A stretch of DNA of 64,000 nt. Origin: Stieleria marina (GTDB lineage Bacteria; Planctomycetota; Planctomycetia; Pirellulales; Pirellulaceae). The position numbers and the translations under genes are program-made. The notes under the pieces are model-generated. The model saw only the letters and a program-made list of their open reading frames with translations, was not told where the DNA came from and did not search any database. Positions 36,682-44,176 of this stretch are shown here, in pieces; the first letter of the stretch is position 1; each line of letters begins with the position of its first letter. Location: positions 3,348,001 through 3,412,000 of the forward strand of contig CP036526.1 in NCBI GenBank assembly GCA_007741555.1, given 5' to 3'.

Positions 36682-37173
36682 ATGGATGACGAACACTCCT
36701 TTCTTCGTGCTATCCATGATTCGCCAGGAGACGAAGCACTGCTTCAGTCGTACGCCGATTGGCTTTCTTCTCAAAGCGATAGTCGCGGCGAATATCTACG
36801 CCTTGAGCTTGAACGAGTCGCTGGCGAGAAGCGTCTACTTGAGCTTGAGGGCAGGCTTCAGTCTTTCGGCGTTTTTGAAGGCGTAGACCCGCGCTGGTTG
36901 GACAGTGTCATCCCGCTACAAATTCGGTCCCCGTTGGTTGGCAAATTCTATGTCGCTCCAGATCCCGACGCTCCACCATTTGTGCAACCCGGCGACTTGT
37001 GCCGACCAGATACAATCATCGGGATCGTTGAATCAATGAAGATCTTCAATGAGATCCCGGCTGGGATGTCGTGCGTCATAACAGATGTGCTCGTTCGCAA
37101 CGAACAGACGGTTGACTACGGCCATCAACTTTTTGATGTTGGTCGACCACCCCGCGTATTCGCTGGCGGTTAG
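36682..37173 (+). CDS. C34: TIGR02996-type domain fused to a biotinyl carrier domain
   Basis: 163 residues. Residues ~5-45 (FLRAIHDSPGDEALLQSYADWLSSQSDSRGEYLRLELE) match the planctomycete TIGR02996 domain, usually found at the start of repeat proteins. Residues ~82-153 match the biotin carboxyl carrier fold of acetyl-CoA carboxylase AccB: SPLVGKFYVAPDPDAPPFV, then GIVESMKIFNEI with the acceptor lysine K120, then GHQLFDV. E-S-M-K replaces the common E-A-M-K. No biotin carboxylase or ligase gene is nearby, so it would rely on host enzymes. The fusion is not one I know. Confidence 0.8.
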   Translation: MDDEHSFLRAIHDSPGDEALLQSYADWLSSQSDSRGEYLRLELERVAGEKRLLELEGRLQSFGVFEGVDPRWLDSVIPLQIRSPLVGKFYVAPDPDAPPFVQPGDLCRPDTIIGIVESMKIFNEIPAGMSCVITDVLVRNEQTVDYGHQLFDVGRPPRVFAGG

Positions 37174-37180
37174 AATTAGA

Positions 37181-37270
37181 CGATAACCATGCGATTCACA
37201 CGAAGGACCGCGTGGCGCGTTTACAAATTGAAACCACATTAGCGGTCCTCGGTGATCGCCGCCGTTATCC
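37181..37270 (+). repeat. attC: attC of C34
   Basis: Heptamers CGATAAC / GTTATCC, 90 bp. Confidence 0.93.
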
Positions 37271-37292
37271 GACTGAAATTCAACGACTCCCA

Positions 37293-37793
37293 ATGAGGTA
37301 CACGCCAAGCCAGTCCGCGATGCATCTGATGACGCGCGGTTCGCTTCCGATGCTCAGATACTCTTCGCTATCCGAGGGCATCACTCGTGGACGGCAACGT
37401 CTCATTGCGATCACGCGACAAGACTTCGGTTTTGACCTCAAGGCGTGGCATGACCATCTCGCACTCACCAAGTCGTACAACTACCGCTCGATGCAGCGTC
37501 CCGGCACATACCCACAATCAATTCTCGACGCCCTCGACGACCCTGAATGGGTTGCCGCTGCTGAACTTGCTGAACGATCGCAATTACTCGCAAAACTCGT
37601 CGCGGACGACGATCGGGAACGAAATGCAATCACAACCGCGGAGCGTCGCTGGGCTGGACGCGAACGCCCCTGCCCGAAATGCTCACACACTTTTCGATCT
37701 GCTGGGGACCGCGGACAGTGCCCTTCGTGCAACAATGTGTTCTTTGCATCGCACCCCGACGGTGACCACAACTGGTGGCAAAACGGCGGGTAA
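37293..37793 (+). CDS. C35: soluble protein with C-terminal zinc ribbon
   Basis: 166 residues from ATG 37293; the frame is open upstream through the attC. The N-terminal ~120 residues are helical and charged. The C-terminus has CPKC-x11-CPSC (RPCPKCSHTFRSAGDRGQCPSCNN), a typical zinc ribbon, ending in a Trp/Gly tail. The stop overlaps R'' of the attC. A nucleic-acid or protein-binding role is plausible; family not recognised. Confidence 0.66.
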   Translation: MRYTPSQSAMHLMTRGSLPMLRYSSLSEGITRGRQRLIAITRQDFGFDLKAWHDHLALTKSYNYRSMQRPGTYPQSILDALDDPEWVAAAELAERSQLLAKLVADDDRERNAITTAERRWAGRERPCPKCSHTFRSAGDRGQCPSCNNVFFASHPDGDHNWWQNGG

Positions 37794-37877
37794 CCAAACC
37801 CTGCACCGGAGCCGGGCTTGCGCGTTTTCACAAATAGAACATCCACCGTCCCGGCCCGGTGATGGTAGACGTTATCC
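37788..37877 (+). repeat. attC: attC of C35
   Basis: GGGTAAC / GTTATCC, 90 bp; R'' differs by one base from the expected GGATAAC. Confidence 0.88.
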
Positions 37878-37910
37878 GGCTCACTCAGCCCAAACAATTC
37901 TGGACCTCCT

Positions 37911-38237
37911 TTGATAGACCAGATATCGATTCGATGCTCGTGTGGGAGAATTATCAGGGAACCCAACGGATCTGAATATAGGGCCACTTTACTCGCAGAA
38001 TTGGATCGCGATCTGCTGTACGAATTGCTTGATGATGTAATCGACCAGCTTGCGGATGGGAGAATTGCGAAAGATGAAGCTCAGCTTTTGATGCGGACAA
38101 CAATTGCTGGAAAAATGCGATCAATGTGGCAGTGCCGTGACTGCAACACTATTTTTGTGCATGAGGGCTACGCAACAATCCATTCCTATGCACCCGACGA
38201 CGGAAATGACGCCAATCCAGTTTTCCATGGCAAGTGA
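37911..38237 (+). CDS. C36: small zinc-finger-like protein
   Basis: 108 residues from TTG 37911 (MIDQISIRCSCGRIIREPNG). Two cysteine pairs, CSC near the start and CRDC (MWQCRDCNTIFVHEG) near the end, flank a helix with an acidic start (DRDLLYELLDDVIDQLADG); together they could bind one zinc ion. A partial attC sits between its stop and the functional attC. Family not recognised. Confidence 0.6.
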   Translation: MIDQISIRCSCGRIIREPNGSEYRATLLAELDRDLLYELLDDVIDQLADGRIAKDEAQLLMRTTIAGKMRSMWQCRDCNTIFVHEGYATIHSYAPDDGNDANPVFHGK

Positions 38238-38250
38238 TTTCACATCGGCC

Positions 38251-38290
38251 GGATAACAACATGATGCACGCGGAGCCGCCGACCATCCCA
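38251..38290 (+). repeat. Truncated attC remnant in C36
   Basis: GGATAAC followed by an attC-like left arm (ATGATGCACGCGGAGCCG), with no right arm before the next GGATAAC at 38297. It looks like the left half of an attC left behind by deletion, meaning C36 was once two cassettes or had a duplicated site. Confidence 0.65.
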
Positions 38291-38296
38291 AACGGC

Positions 38297-38386
38297 GGAT
38301 AACCATCACATGCACCGAAGGCGGGCTTGCGGGCTTTTTCAAATGGAACGTCAACCGTCCCGACTCGGTGATGTGTAGCGTTACGA
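38297..38386 (+). repeat. attC: attC of C36
   Basis: Heptamers GGATAAC / GTTACGA, 90 bp. Confidence 0.92.
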
Positions 38387-38754
38387 GGGCTGGCATCGTT
38401 TTCTCTTGGTGCCCTGATGCGCTTGATTGCTGCGGTTTGGATGCGCGGTCGGCACGCGGTCGATGCGCGGTCGATGCGCGGTCGATCATGCGGTCGGTGC
38501 TCGGTCGATTGAAACGCAGACGCGCGGAGACGCAGAGGCCAGGGCGGATGTTGCTCGGTCGGTGCGCGGATCACTTTGCGGCGGTTGGTGCGAGCCGTTA
38601 CAATTATGTCACGAGGGGACCTTGCTCCAGAGTGGCCAGGACTTCGCTGCGGACCGGACAACACGCCCATCGTAACCAGGATATGCACACGAAGGACTCG
38701 GCGGCGCCTTTCGGCAATGGTTGCCGTCCCGCTCGTCCTCGGTGATATCTAGCG
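38381..38754 (+). other. C37: singleton non-coding promoter-type cassette
   Basis: 374 bp. It contains a cluster of GCGCGGTCGAT units (38449-38512) and GCTCGGTC, then a promoter-like pair at 38576. A fragment CGCAGACGCGCGGAGACGCAGAGGC resembles one in C7. No gene is supported. Confidence 0.72.
38576..38604 (+). promoter_or_regulatory. Promoter-like pair in C37
   Basis: TTGCGG, 17 bp, TACAAT, directed into C38; the -35 is weaker than in the other families. Confidence 0.5.
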
Positions 38755-38760
38755 TTATCC
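38670..38760 (+). repeat. attC: attC of C37
   Basis: Heptamers TCGTAAC / GTTATCC, 91 bp. Confidence 0.92.
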
Positions 38761-38769
38761 GACTGAATC

Positions 38770-39159
38770 ATGACTGACGGCACAGGCGTTTTCCATGGCC
38801 CGAAATCTATTGGGTATGCTCGTGTCCATGTTCGTTGTACCGAGTCGCCGCGCGATTTCGCAGTCACTCTTGCGTTAGATGACGACGAGTGGAACAACCA
38901 ACTTCGTGATGGCGGATTTTCCGACTGGACTGATGCGGCGTTGGCTGGTTTGGAGCATGCACTCAGGCTTAGTGGTAATGCTCACGGTCAATGGGCTGTT
39001 ATTCGTGTCGTGGGATTGGTCTCAGATACAATCCCACGATACATCGCGCATGCATCTGCGCTCGCTGCGTGGGACAGTGTCGGTTACCATGCTGAAACAG
39101 AGGAACTCGAATCGCTCCTCAATTGGACTGTCGAATCATTTCCAGGCTTGGACGATTGA
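38770..39159 (+). CDS. C38: small acidic soluble protein
   Basis: 129 residues. No membrane segment; alternating beta/alpha (GYARVHVRCTESPRDFAVTLALDDDEW, WTDAALAGLEHALRLSG, WAVIRVVGLVSDT, ELESLLNWTVESFPGLDD). Size, acidity and fold pattern would suit an immunity-type or small binding protein, but I cannot assign a family. It lies behind the C37 promoter-like element. Confidence 0.62.
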   Translation: MTDGTGVFHGPKSIGYARVHVRCTESPRDFAVTLALDDDEWNNQLRDGGFSDWTDAALAGLEHALRLSGNAHGQWAVIRVVGLVSDTIPRYIAHASALAAWDSVGYHAETEELESLLNWTVESFPGLDD

Positions 39160-39165
39160 ATCGGC

Positions 39166-39256
39166 GGATAACCATGTGTTGGACCGAAGATCGCGATGAG
39201 GCGGTTTTTGAAATGGAGGACACAAGGCGCGATCTCGGTCAACACTACCGTTACCC
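39166..39256 (+). repeat. attC: attC of C38
   Basis: Heptamers GGATAAC / GTTACCC, 91 bp. Confidence 0.92.
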
Positions 39257-39285
39257 GACTTCTATTGCGCGCGAGATATGCCGTT

Positions 39286-39831
39286 ATGAAATTCCTGCTG
39301 GTTGTAGCCGTCTCGTTCACGCTAGCTGGCGAATCTGCTGTAGTGTTTGCCGACGATACTTTGGGGAATTGCCTTTCTGTCGCTGACACTTCTGACGATG
39401 TCGTGAACGAAATCTTGAACTATTCATCCGTTCAGATCACTTTCCTCAGTGACGCACAGATTGAAGAGATGAAGGCGCTCCGTTCGTCGTTAAAGAATAT
39501 GGACAATGAACTTGGCTTGGGAATGGGAATGGGCGGTTTTGGATTGGGAACTGCTTCCACTGGGAAGCCAAGAACTGGCACGAATTCAAATGCTCCGATC
39601 GAGATCGCCAAGGTGTTTCTTGATGGTGAATTCATAACTGACGTTTTCGTGTTTGATTGGAGCATGGATTTGCATCTCAACGTTGACAAAGGCAAGCACG
39701 AGATCAAAGTGGATTTCCCATCGCACAAGGATTACGAAACGCAGTTTACTGCCGTTGGCAATCATTCCCGACAGCAGCTCGTAATCCGTATGATTCCTGT
39801 TGGCAAGGCCGAAAAGCCAGGCTCAAAATAG
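39286..39831 (+). CDS. C39: secreted protein with PEGA-like domain
   Basis: 181 residues from ATG 39286, chosen because it starts a clean signal peptide (MKFLLVVAVSFTLAGESAVVFA). A Gly/Met-rich linker (NELGLGMGMGGFGLGTAST) leads to a C-terminal domain resembling PEGA-type carbohydrate-surface modules: AKVFLDGEFITDVFVFD, LNVDKGKHEIKVDFPSHKDY, QQLVIRM. Export to the periplasm is expected. Confidence 0.66.
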   Translation: MKFLLVVAVSFTLAGESAVVFADDTLGNCLSVADTSDDVVNEILNYSSVQITFLSDAQIEEMKALRSSLKNMDNELGLGMGMGGFGLGTASTGKPRTGTNSNAPIEIAKVFLDGEFITDVFVFDWSMDLHLNVDKGKHEIKVDFPSHKDYETQFTAVGNHSRQQLVIRMIPVGKAEKPGSK

Positions 39832-39832
39832 C

Positions 39833-39923
39833 GGGTAACCAGTGTCGTGCACCGAAGTCGGACTTGCGGTGTTTTTCAAATGGAATGTCGTCTCTTCCGA
39901 CTCGGTGACGACCGACGTTCTGC
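39833..39923 (+). repeat. attC: attC of C39
   Basis: Heptamers GGGTAAC / GTTCTGC, 91 bp. Confidence 0.92.
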
Positions 39924-39938
39924 TACTGAAGGAGTCAC

Positions 39939-40163
39939 ATGAAAATCGACGACACGTTTAGCATCCCTTGTCCCGAATGTGGTGGAACTGAAATTGAGCT
40001 GCCCGATCCACTCGACGACGACTCATTTGTCAAATGTGGTCAGTGTGGTTTTGAGGTAGTGCTTGCCGACATTAAGGAGCACGGATTGCACAAAGCGAAA
40101 GAACATGTCACGAAACAGGTAAAGCAACAGCTGACCAAGGAACTCCGTAAGCACTTCAAATGA
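39939..40163 (+). CDS. C40, first gene: small zinc-ribbon protein
   Basis: 74 residues. GAAGGAG lies 5 bp before the ATG, one of the few clear ribosome-binding sites in the array. CPECGG and CGQCGF, about 20 residues apart, form a zinc ribbon; the rest is a basic helix (EHGLHKAKEHVTKQVKQQLTKELRKHFK). Its last codons overlap the next start (ATGA), so the two genes are translationally coupled. Confidence 0.7.
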   Translation: MKIDDTFSIPCPECGGTEIELPDPLDDDSFVKCGQCGFEVVLADIKEHGLHKAKEHVTKQVKQQLTKELRKHFK

Positions 40164-40633
40164 CACTGACCGAGTTCTTGACTCTTGCAATTTCGCTAGT
40201 CTCCGTAATTATCGCTGTTACTTCGCTTATACGCACACGCGGAATCGCTGCGGAGCAGCTAAAGCTTGAAGCGATCACGGCAAAGCTTGCGGAAAGGCAA
40301 CTGTCCCAAATCGAAGAAGAAGCACATGATCGGACTCAGGCGAAGCTTCACGTCGATCTAACGAAGCTTGGCAAGAATTGGAAATTTCTGATCGCTAATC
40401 GCGGCGAGGGCAGTGCTTTCAATCTTCGCTTAGAACTGATTGATTGCGCAGACTCTCCTCTCTCTCAAAGTGAAGTTAGCGAGAAATTTCCCTATCCGGA
40501 GCTAAAAACGCAGTCAAGGATCAAATTGATTGCAGGAATTCACATGCAAAGTCCTCGGACGTATCAAGTGCGTCTCACCTGGGAAGATTCACGTGACGTC
40601 GAGCATGTCGAAGACTTCCACGTCGCCCTATAA
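40160..40633 (+). CDS. C40, second gene: membrane-anchored coiled-coil protein
   Basis: 157 residues. An N-terminal helix (FLTLAISLVSVIIAVTSLI) and a coiled coil (AAEQLKLEAITAKLAERQLSQIEEEAHDR) precede a beta domain (KNWKFLIANRGEGSAFNLRLELID, RTYQVRLTWED) that resembles the outer domain of small anchored proteins of unknown function. With the zinc-ribbon gene in front it forms the only clear two-gene cassette here. Confidence 0.7.
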   Translation: MTLTEFLTLAISLVSVIIAVTSLIRTRGIAAEQLKLEAITAKLAERQLSQIEEEAHDRTQAKLHVDLTKLGKNWKFLIANRGEGSAFNLRLELIDCADSPLSQSEVSEKFPYPELKTQSRIKLIAGIHMQSPRTYQVRLTWEDSRDVEHVEDFHVAL

Positions 40634-40637
40634 TTGA

Positions 40638-40727
40638 GCAGAACCAGGCCATGCACACGAAGGACGGCATGGGGCGTTTACAAATGGAAACCACATTGGC
40701 CGTCCTCGGTGATGGCGGACGTTCCAT
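40638..40727 (+). repeat. attC: attC of C40
   Basis: Heptamers GCAGAAC / GTTCCAT, 90 bp. Confidence 0.92.
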
Positions 40728-40757
40728 CAGTTAAAAAGATCTTGCGAACTTAGCACG

Positions 40758-41471
40758 ATGGACCCGAAACCATACCAACCGCCAATCGCCTTGGATCAAC
40801 TCCACGAGGCTACGATTCGCAGCGGCGCTTTTGTCCCAAACTTCGCTTTCTTGCTTTTGCTTGTCTGCGGGTTCTTTGGGGCAAAACAGCTCCTCGTGAT
40901 AGCAAGTTACCTTAGCTGGTTGCCTATCAGAGGGCTTCTTTGTACTCCTGGCTGGAGGGAAGCCGTGCACGCGATCAGCCCTATTGCGTGCCTTTACCTC
41001 GTCTTTCTGAGCGTTTCTATTCTCCTTGCCTGCACTTCAGTCCCACGCGCGTTTTTGTATCGCACGGTGGCATTTCCCCTAGGCTTCACCGCATACTTGA
41101 TCTGGGTTACGAGCGTGGGAGCTTTTCCTGGGGTTATCACTTCATTTTCTCCGCCGCCCGGAGCTAAGCAGTACGCTTGTGCCATGGTTCATGGGATTTC
41201 ACACGTCTTTTTGATTCCGATTGGGATCCGCATCGGCGAACATCTAAGGCAAAGATCGCGTCCTCGGTTTCGCTCTGCCGACTATGTTGTCCTTACACTT
41301 CTTTTAGTGATTTGGGTATTTGCGATCATCGAGACCAAGATCACGCTCCAGCACCAGTGGATTCGATGGCTTTCGTTCGCGACCTTGTTGATCTTTGCCG
41401 TGAGATCGCTTCAGTCGAGGATTGAACAGAAAGGTCCTGGCGATCAACCGACCAGCCGCGCATTTATATGA
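40758..41471 (+). CDS. C41: polytopic membrane protein
   Basis: 237 residues, about six helices (FAFLLLLVCGFFGAKQLLVIA, ISPIACLYLVFLSVSILLA, TVAFPLGFTAYLIWVTSV, MVHGISHVFLIPIGIRI, YVVLTLLLVIWVFAIIE, RWLSFATLLIFAV). The N-terminus MDPKPYQPP is polar. The stop overlaps R'' of the attC. It is the largest membrane protein in the array; family not recognised. Confidence 0.68.
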   Translation: MDPKPYQPPIALDQLHEATIRSGAFVPNFAFLLLLVCGFFGAKQLLVIASYLSWLPIRGLLCTPGWREAVHAISPIACLYLVFLSVSILLACTSVPRAFLYRTVAFPLGFTAYLIWVTSVGAFPGVITSFSPPPGAKQYACAMVHGISHVFLIPIGIRIGEHLRQRSRPRFRSADYVVLTLLLVIWVFAIIETKITLQHQWIRWLSFATLLIFAVRSLQSRIEQKGPGDQPTSRAFI

Positions 41472-41560
41472 TGGAACCATGGCGTGCACACGAAGCACGT
41501 CATACGATATTTACAAATGGAAACCACATTGGCCGTGCTCGGTGACGCCGGCCGTTCGTT
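41471..41560 (+). repeat. attC: attC of C41
   Basis: Heptamers ATGGAAC / GTTCGTT, 90 bp; an unusual heptamer pair, yet perfectly matched to the cassette's left end GTTCCAT. Confidence 0.92.
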
Positions 41561-41572
41561 GGACTAAAGACC

Positions 41573-42037
41573 ATGTCCTTTGTTGATCGCCTTGCCAAGC
41601 ACTGGAATCTCGCAGACGTGACTCCAGATGCGCGCGGAACTGGCGACGCAATCGCTGCTTTCGAGAATCGTTTCGCATTGACGCTCCCGCCCGACGTTCG
41701 TGCTTTCTACGAACGATTCAACGGCTTGCTTGACATGGACGATGACCTCAATCGATTTTGGCCCATCGACGAACTCAACACAGTCCCAGCGATCGTTGAG
41801 CCGTATCACGACTACTCTGGAATTGGGAACCGGCTCCCAGATGCCGAGCGGTACTTTGCAATCGCGGATCACTCGATCTGGGTCCACGTTTATGCACTGC
41901 ATCTTGCGGACCATCCCGATTCGGATACGTCCATCGTTTGGATCGCCGACGGCAACACATTTGATATACTCACGGAAACGTTTGCGGGGTTCTGGGAGCT
42001 GTATTTGACGTCTCCTAACCGCATACTTGTGCCGTAA
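41573..42037 (+). CDS. C42: SMI1/KNR4 (SUKH)-like protein
   Basis: 154 residues and the clearest SUKH member of the array: the N-terminal helix-turn IAAFENRFALTLPPDVRAFYERFNG is the classic E-x-x-L/F-G-x-x-LP-x-D/E-x-x-x-F-Y segment, followed by FWPIDELNTV, YFAIADHS, SIVWIADG and a terminal helix TFAGFWELYL. The family includes immunity proteins to secreted and contact-delivered toxins. No toxin is encoded beside it. Confidence 0.8.
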   Translation: MSFVDRLAKHWNLADVTPDARGTGDAIAAFENRFALTLPPDVRAFYERFNGLLDMDDDLNRFWPIDELNTVPAIVEPYHDYSGIGNRLPDAERYFAIADHSIWVHVYALHLADHPDSDTSIVWIADGNTFDILTETFAGFWELYLTSPNRILVP

Positions 42038-42049
42038 CGCCAAATTGCC

Positions 42050-42139
42050 AACGAACCATCACATGCACCGAAGCCGGGCTTGCAAGGTTTAACAAATGGA
42101 ACATCGACTGTCCCGGCTCGGTGATGTGTAACGTTCTGT
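42050..42139 (+). repeat. attC: attC of C42
   Basis: Heptamers AACGAAC / GTTCTGT, 90 bp. Confidence 0.92.
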
Positions 42140-42703
42140 CACTGACACTGACAGTGGCCGATCGATTGTTTGGCCACGACGTCTCCTTCGTTCGTCGATT
42201 TTGAGAGTTGGCCGTCTCGTTCTTGCAGTCGTCAACTGCTTGGTCGCGCGGATTTGATGTTGGCGTTGGATCATCGAACTTGCGGCGTGGATTTTGCACA
42301 TTCTGTTGACGCAGTTACGCGGGGCTCGTTGTTTGGTCTTCGCTTTGATTGACTCGGTGCATCTTGGGTAACAAGTCTCGGATTCCCAGTGGTAGCAACG
42401 AACTTCCGGCAACGCCCTCACGCTTGGCAAAGGCAAACAACTCGCAATGCTGTTGCCAGTGGAACGGTTCTGATCGATCGAGTGTATGTTTGCCTCTTCG
42501 CGAAACTCGTCGACGGGGCAGGTGCGCGGTCAAAGCCAACGCCGGATTTGCATTTCGATTCGTTTCGGCGTTAGAATGTGAACTCAACCAAAACACTCTA
42601 CCTGCCGCACGAAGGCAGGACAGAACCATGCGTTGGACACGAAGCAACGCATCGGACGTTTTGAAATGGAACATCAACCGCGCGTACTCGGTGATGTCGG
42701 ACG
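42134..42703 (+). other. C43: family C non-coding cassette (copy 2)
   Basis: 570 bp, homologous to C25 with scattered substitutions and small indels. It carries GTGCGCGGTCAAAGCC and the same promoter-like pair. No gene is called. Confidence 0.72.
42548..42577 (+). promoter_or_regulatory. Promoter-like pair in C43
   Basis: TTGCAT, 18 bp, TAGAAT, directed into C44. The element is identical in C25 although the rest of the cassette has diverged. Confidence 0.65.
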
Positions 42704-42709
42704 TTATTT
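42620..42709 (+). repeat. attC: attC of C43
   Basis: Heptamers ACAGAAC / GTTATTT, 90 bp. Confidence 0.92.
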
Positions 42710-42726
42710 GTATTGGATGCGATCCA

Positions 42727-43128
42727 ATGGCTGATCTCAAATCATACGGAATGGAGGCACTTGAGATTCACGCTGATCACTTGAATTCACTCTGTACGCC
42801 AGACACTGACGCTAGCGTCAGATACGACATGCTCGCAGACGCACTCGTATGGTCCGATGAGACAGGTTATTCTACACCTAATGATGTAATTGACGGTTTG
42901 CGGCAACTCCGACATTACCGCACTCACGTGATGCTGAATGACTCCGAACCCGAACCCGACGGCGATGTCTGGCTGCATTGTCGTTCTCTGTTTCCCAAGT
43001 GGGTTGGCTTTCTTCCTGCTCGACACAATCAAACGCCAGAGCTACTAACCATCTATCGACGTGGGGACGTTACCTCTCGCTGGTGTCTCCGGCAATTGGA
43101 ACGCGAATCCCATGCGGAAGGCAAATAA
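42727..43128 (+). CDS. C44: small soluble protein of unknown function
   Basis: 133 residues from ATG 42727; the frame is open far upstream through C43, but that part is family C sequence. Acidic and helical at first (YGMEALEIHADHLNSLCTPDTDASVRYDMLADALVW), later rich in Arg and Trp. No membrane segment. The last codons overlap R''. Family not recognised. Confidence 0.62.
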   Translation: MADLKSYGMEALEIHADHLNSLCTPDTDASVRYDMLADALVWSDETGYSTPNDVIDGLRQLRHYRTHVMLNDSEPEPDGDVWLHCRSLFPKWVGFLPARHNQTPELLTIYRRGDVTSRWCLRQLERESHAEGK

Positions 43129-43211
43129 CCAAGTCGTGCACCGAAGGACCGCATGACGCGTTTACAAATGGAAACCACATTGGCGGTCCTCGGTGACGAC
43201 CGCCGTTACCC
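43123..43211 (+). repeat. attC: attC of C44
   Basis: Heptamers AAATAAC / GTTACCC, 89 bp. Confidence 0.92.
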
Positions 43212-43218
43212 GAATGAA

Positions 43219-43590
43219 ATGAGCGACATCGTCGATCCTGCACTAGAAACTGACGAACGCATCGGTGTTGCACAAGAATCGCAGGCATGCGATCCAATGG
43301 TGCGTTGGATCAGCGTCTGTCGGCACCTACTGATCCCGATTGACTGCGTTGTTCTCGCGATGATCGCGTTTGCGATTCCACACGGCTCGGGTGTTGCGAT
43401 TGCCAAATTTTGGCTCTACTTTTTCCCAGTCGCCTGTGCTGTCTGGTTGATTATTACCGGATCGGTTCAATCGAACCGGACCCAAATACCGAAACTCGTC
43501 GGGTTTGCTGGAGTTTCGACCGTGGCATCGCTGATTCATGTTCCGCTGTACTGGGCCTTTAAATTCTGGGACAATCTTGGGCAAATCTGA
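43219..43590 (+). CDS. C45: three-helix membrane protein
   Basis: 123 residues from ATG 43219, 14 bp after the junction. A soluble N-terminus of ~30 residues is followed by helices HLLIPIDCVVLAMIAFAIPHG, FWLYFFPVACAVWLIITGS and LVGFAGVSTVASLIHVPLYW. Family not recognised. Confidence 0.65.
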   Translation: MSDIVDPALETDERIGVAQESQACDPMVRWISVCRHLLIPIDCVVLAMIAFAIPHGSGVAIAKFWLYFFPVACAVWLIITGSVQSNRTQIPKLVGFAGVSTVASLIHVPLYWAFKFWDNLGQI

Positions 43591-43614
43591 ACATCACACG
43601 TGCGTTCGGAAATC

Positions 43615-43705
43615 GGGTAACCAGTGTGATGCACCGAAGTCCGGCTTGCGTGCATTTTGAAATGGAAGATCCACCGTCCGGACTCGGTGATCACGATCGT
43701 TACGT
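43615..43705 (+). repeat. attC: attC of C45
   Basis: Heptamers GGGTAAC / GTTACGT, 91 bp. Confidence 0.92.
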
Positions 43706-44154
43706 GATCGAATCGAACGGCTGACTCTTGGTCGTTGTGGTTGCTCTCAGCTCACTTCGGTTGCGCGTTCGATTGTTGCGCGGTCGGCAGGATTCGTGAT
43801 TGGTGCGCGGTCGCTCATGCCGCAAAAGTTGCTCGGTCGATCTGACGCCGGAAACGCCAATGCCCGAGATTGATGCGCGTCTTCAATATCCGGATCAGAG
43901 CCGCTTGGTCTCGCATTTTTCTGGCCGGCATTTTTTTGCCACACTTCACCCTGAATCGTCCAGCCGTCGATGCGCGGTCAAACTTGCTCGGTCCTACTTC
44001 GGTCGGCTACAATACGGCCCAACGTCGATCGGACTGGCTGATCGGCCTCCGCTTCGCCAACGCCGCGTCACGTAACTAGGCCGTGCACCGAAGATCGCGA
44101 TGACGCGGACTTTGACATGGATACCACACTACGCGATCTCGGTGACGTCTACCG
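43700..44154 (+). other. C46: family B non-coding cassette (copy 3)
   Basis: 455 bp, diverged from C5 and C31. Both ends match, but the middle (about 43880-43975) is replaced by unrelated sequence with fewer GCGCGGTC units. No gene is supported. Confidence 0.78.
43984..44013 (+). promoter_or_regulatory. Promoter-like pair in C46
   Basis: TTGCTC, 18 bp, TACAAT, directed into C47. Confidence 0.6.
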
Positions 44155-44160
44155 TTCGCC
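44070..44160 (+). repeat. attC: attC of C46
   Basis: Heptamers ACGTAAC / GTTCGCC, 91 bp. Confidence 0.92.
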
Positions 44161-44176
44161 GACGTAGGTACTTGCC

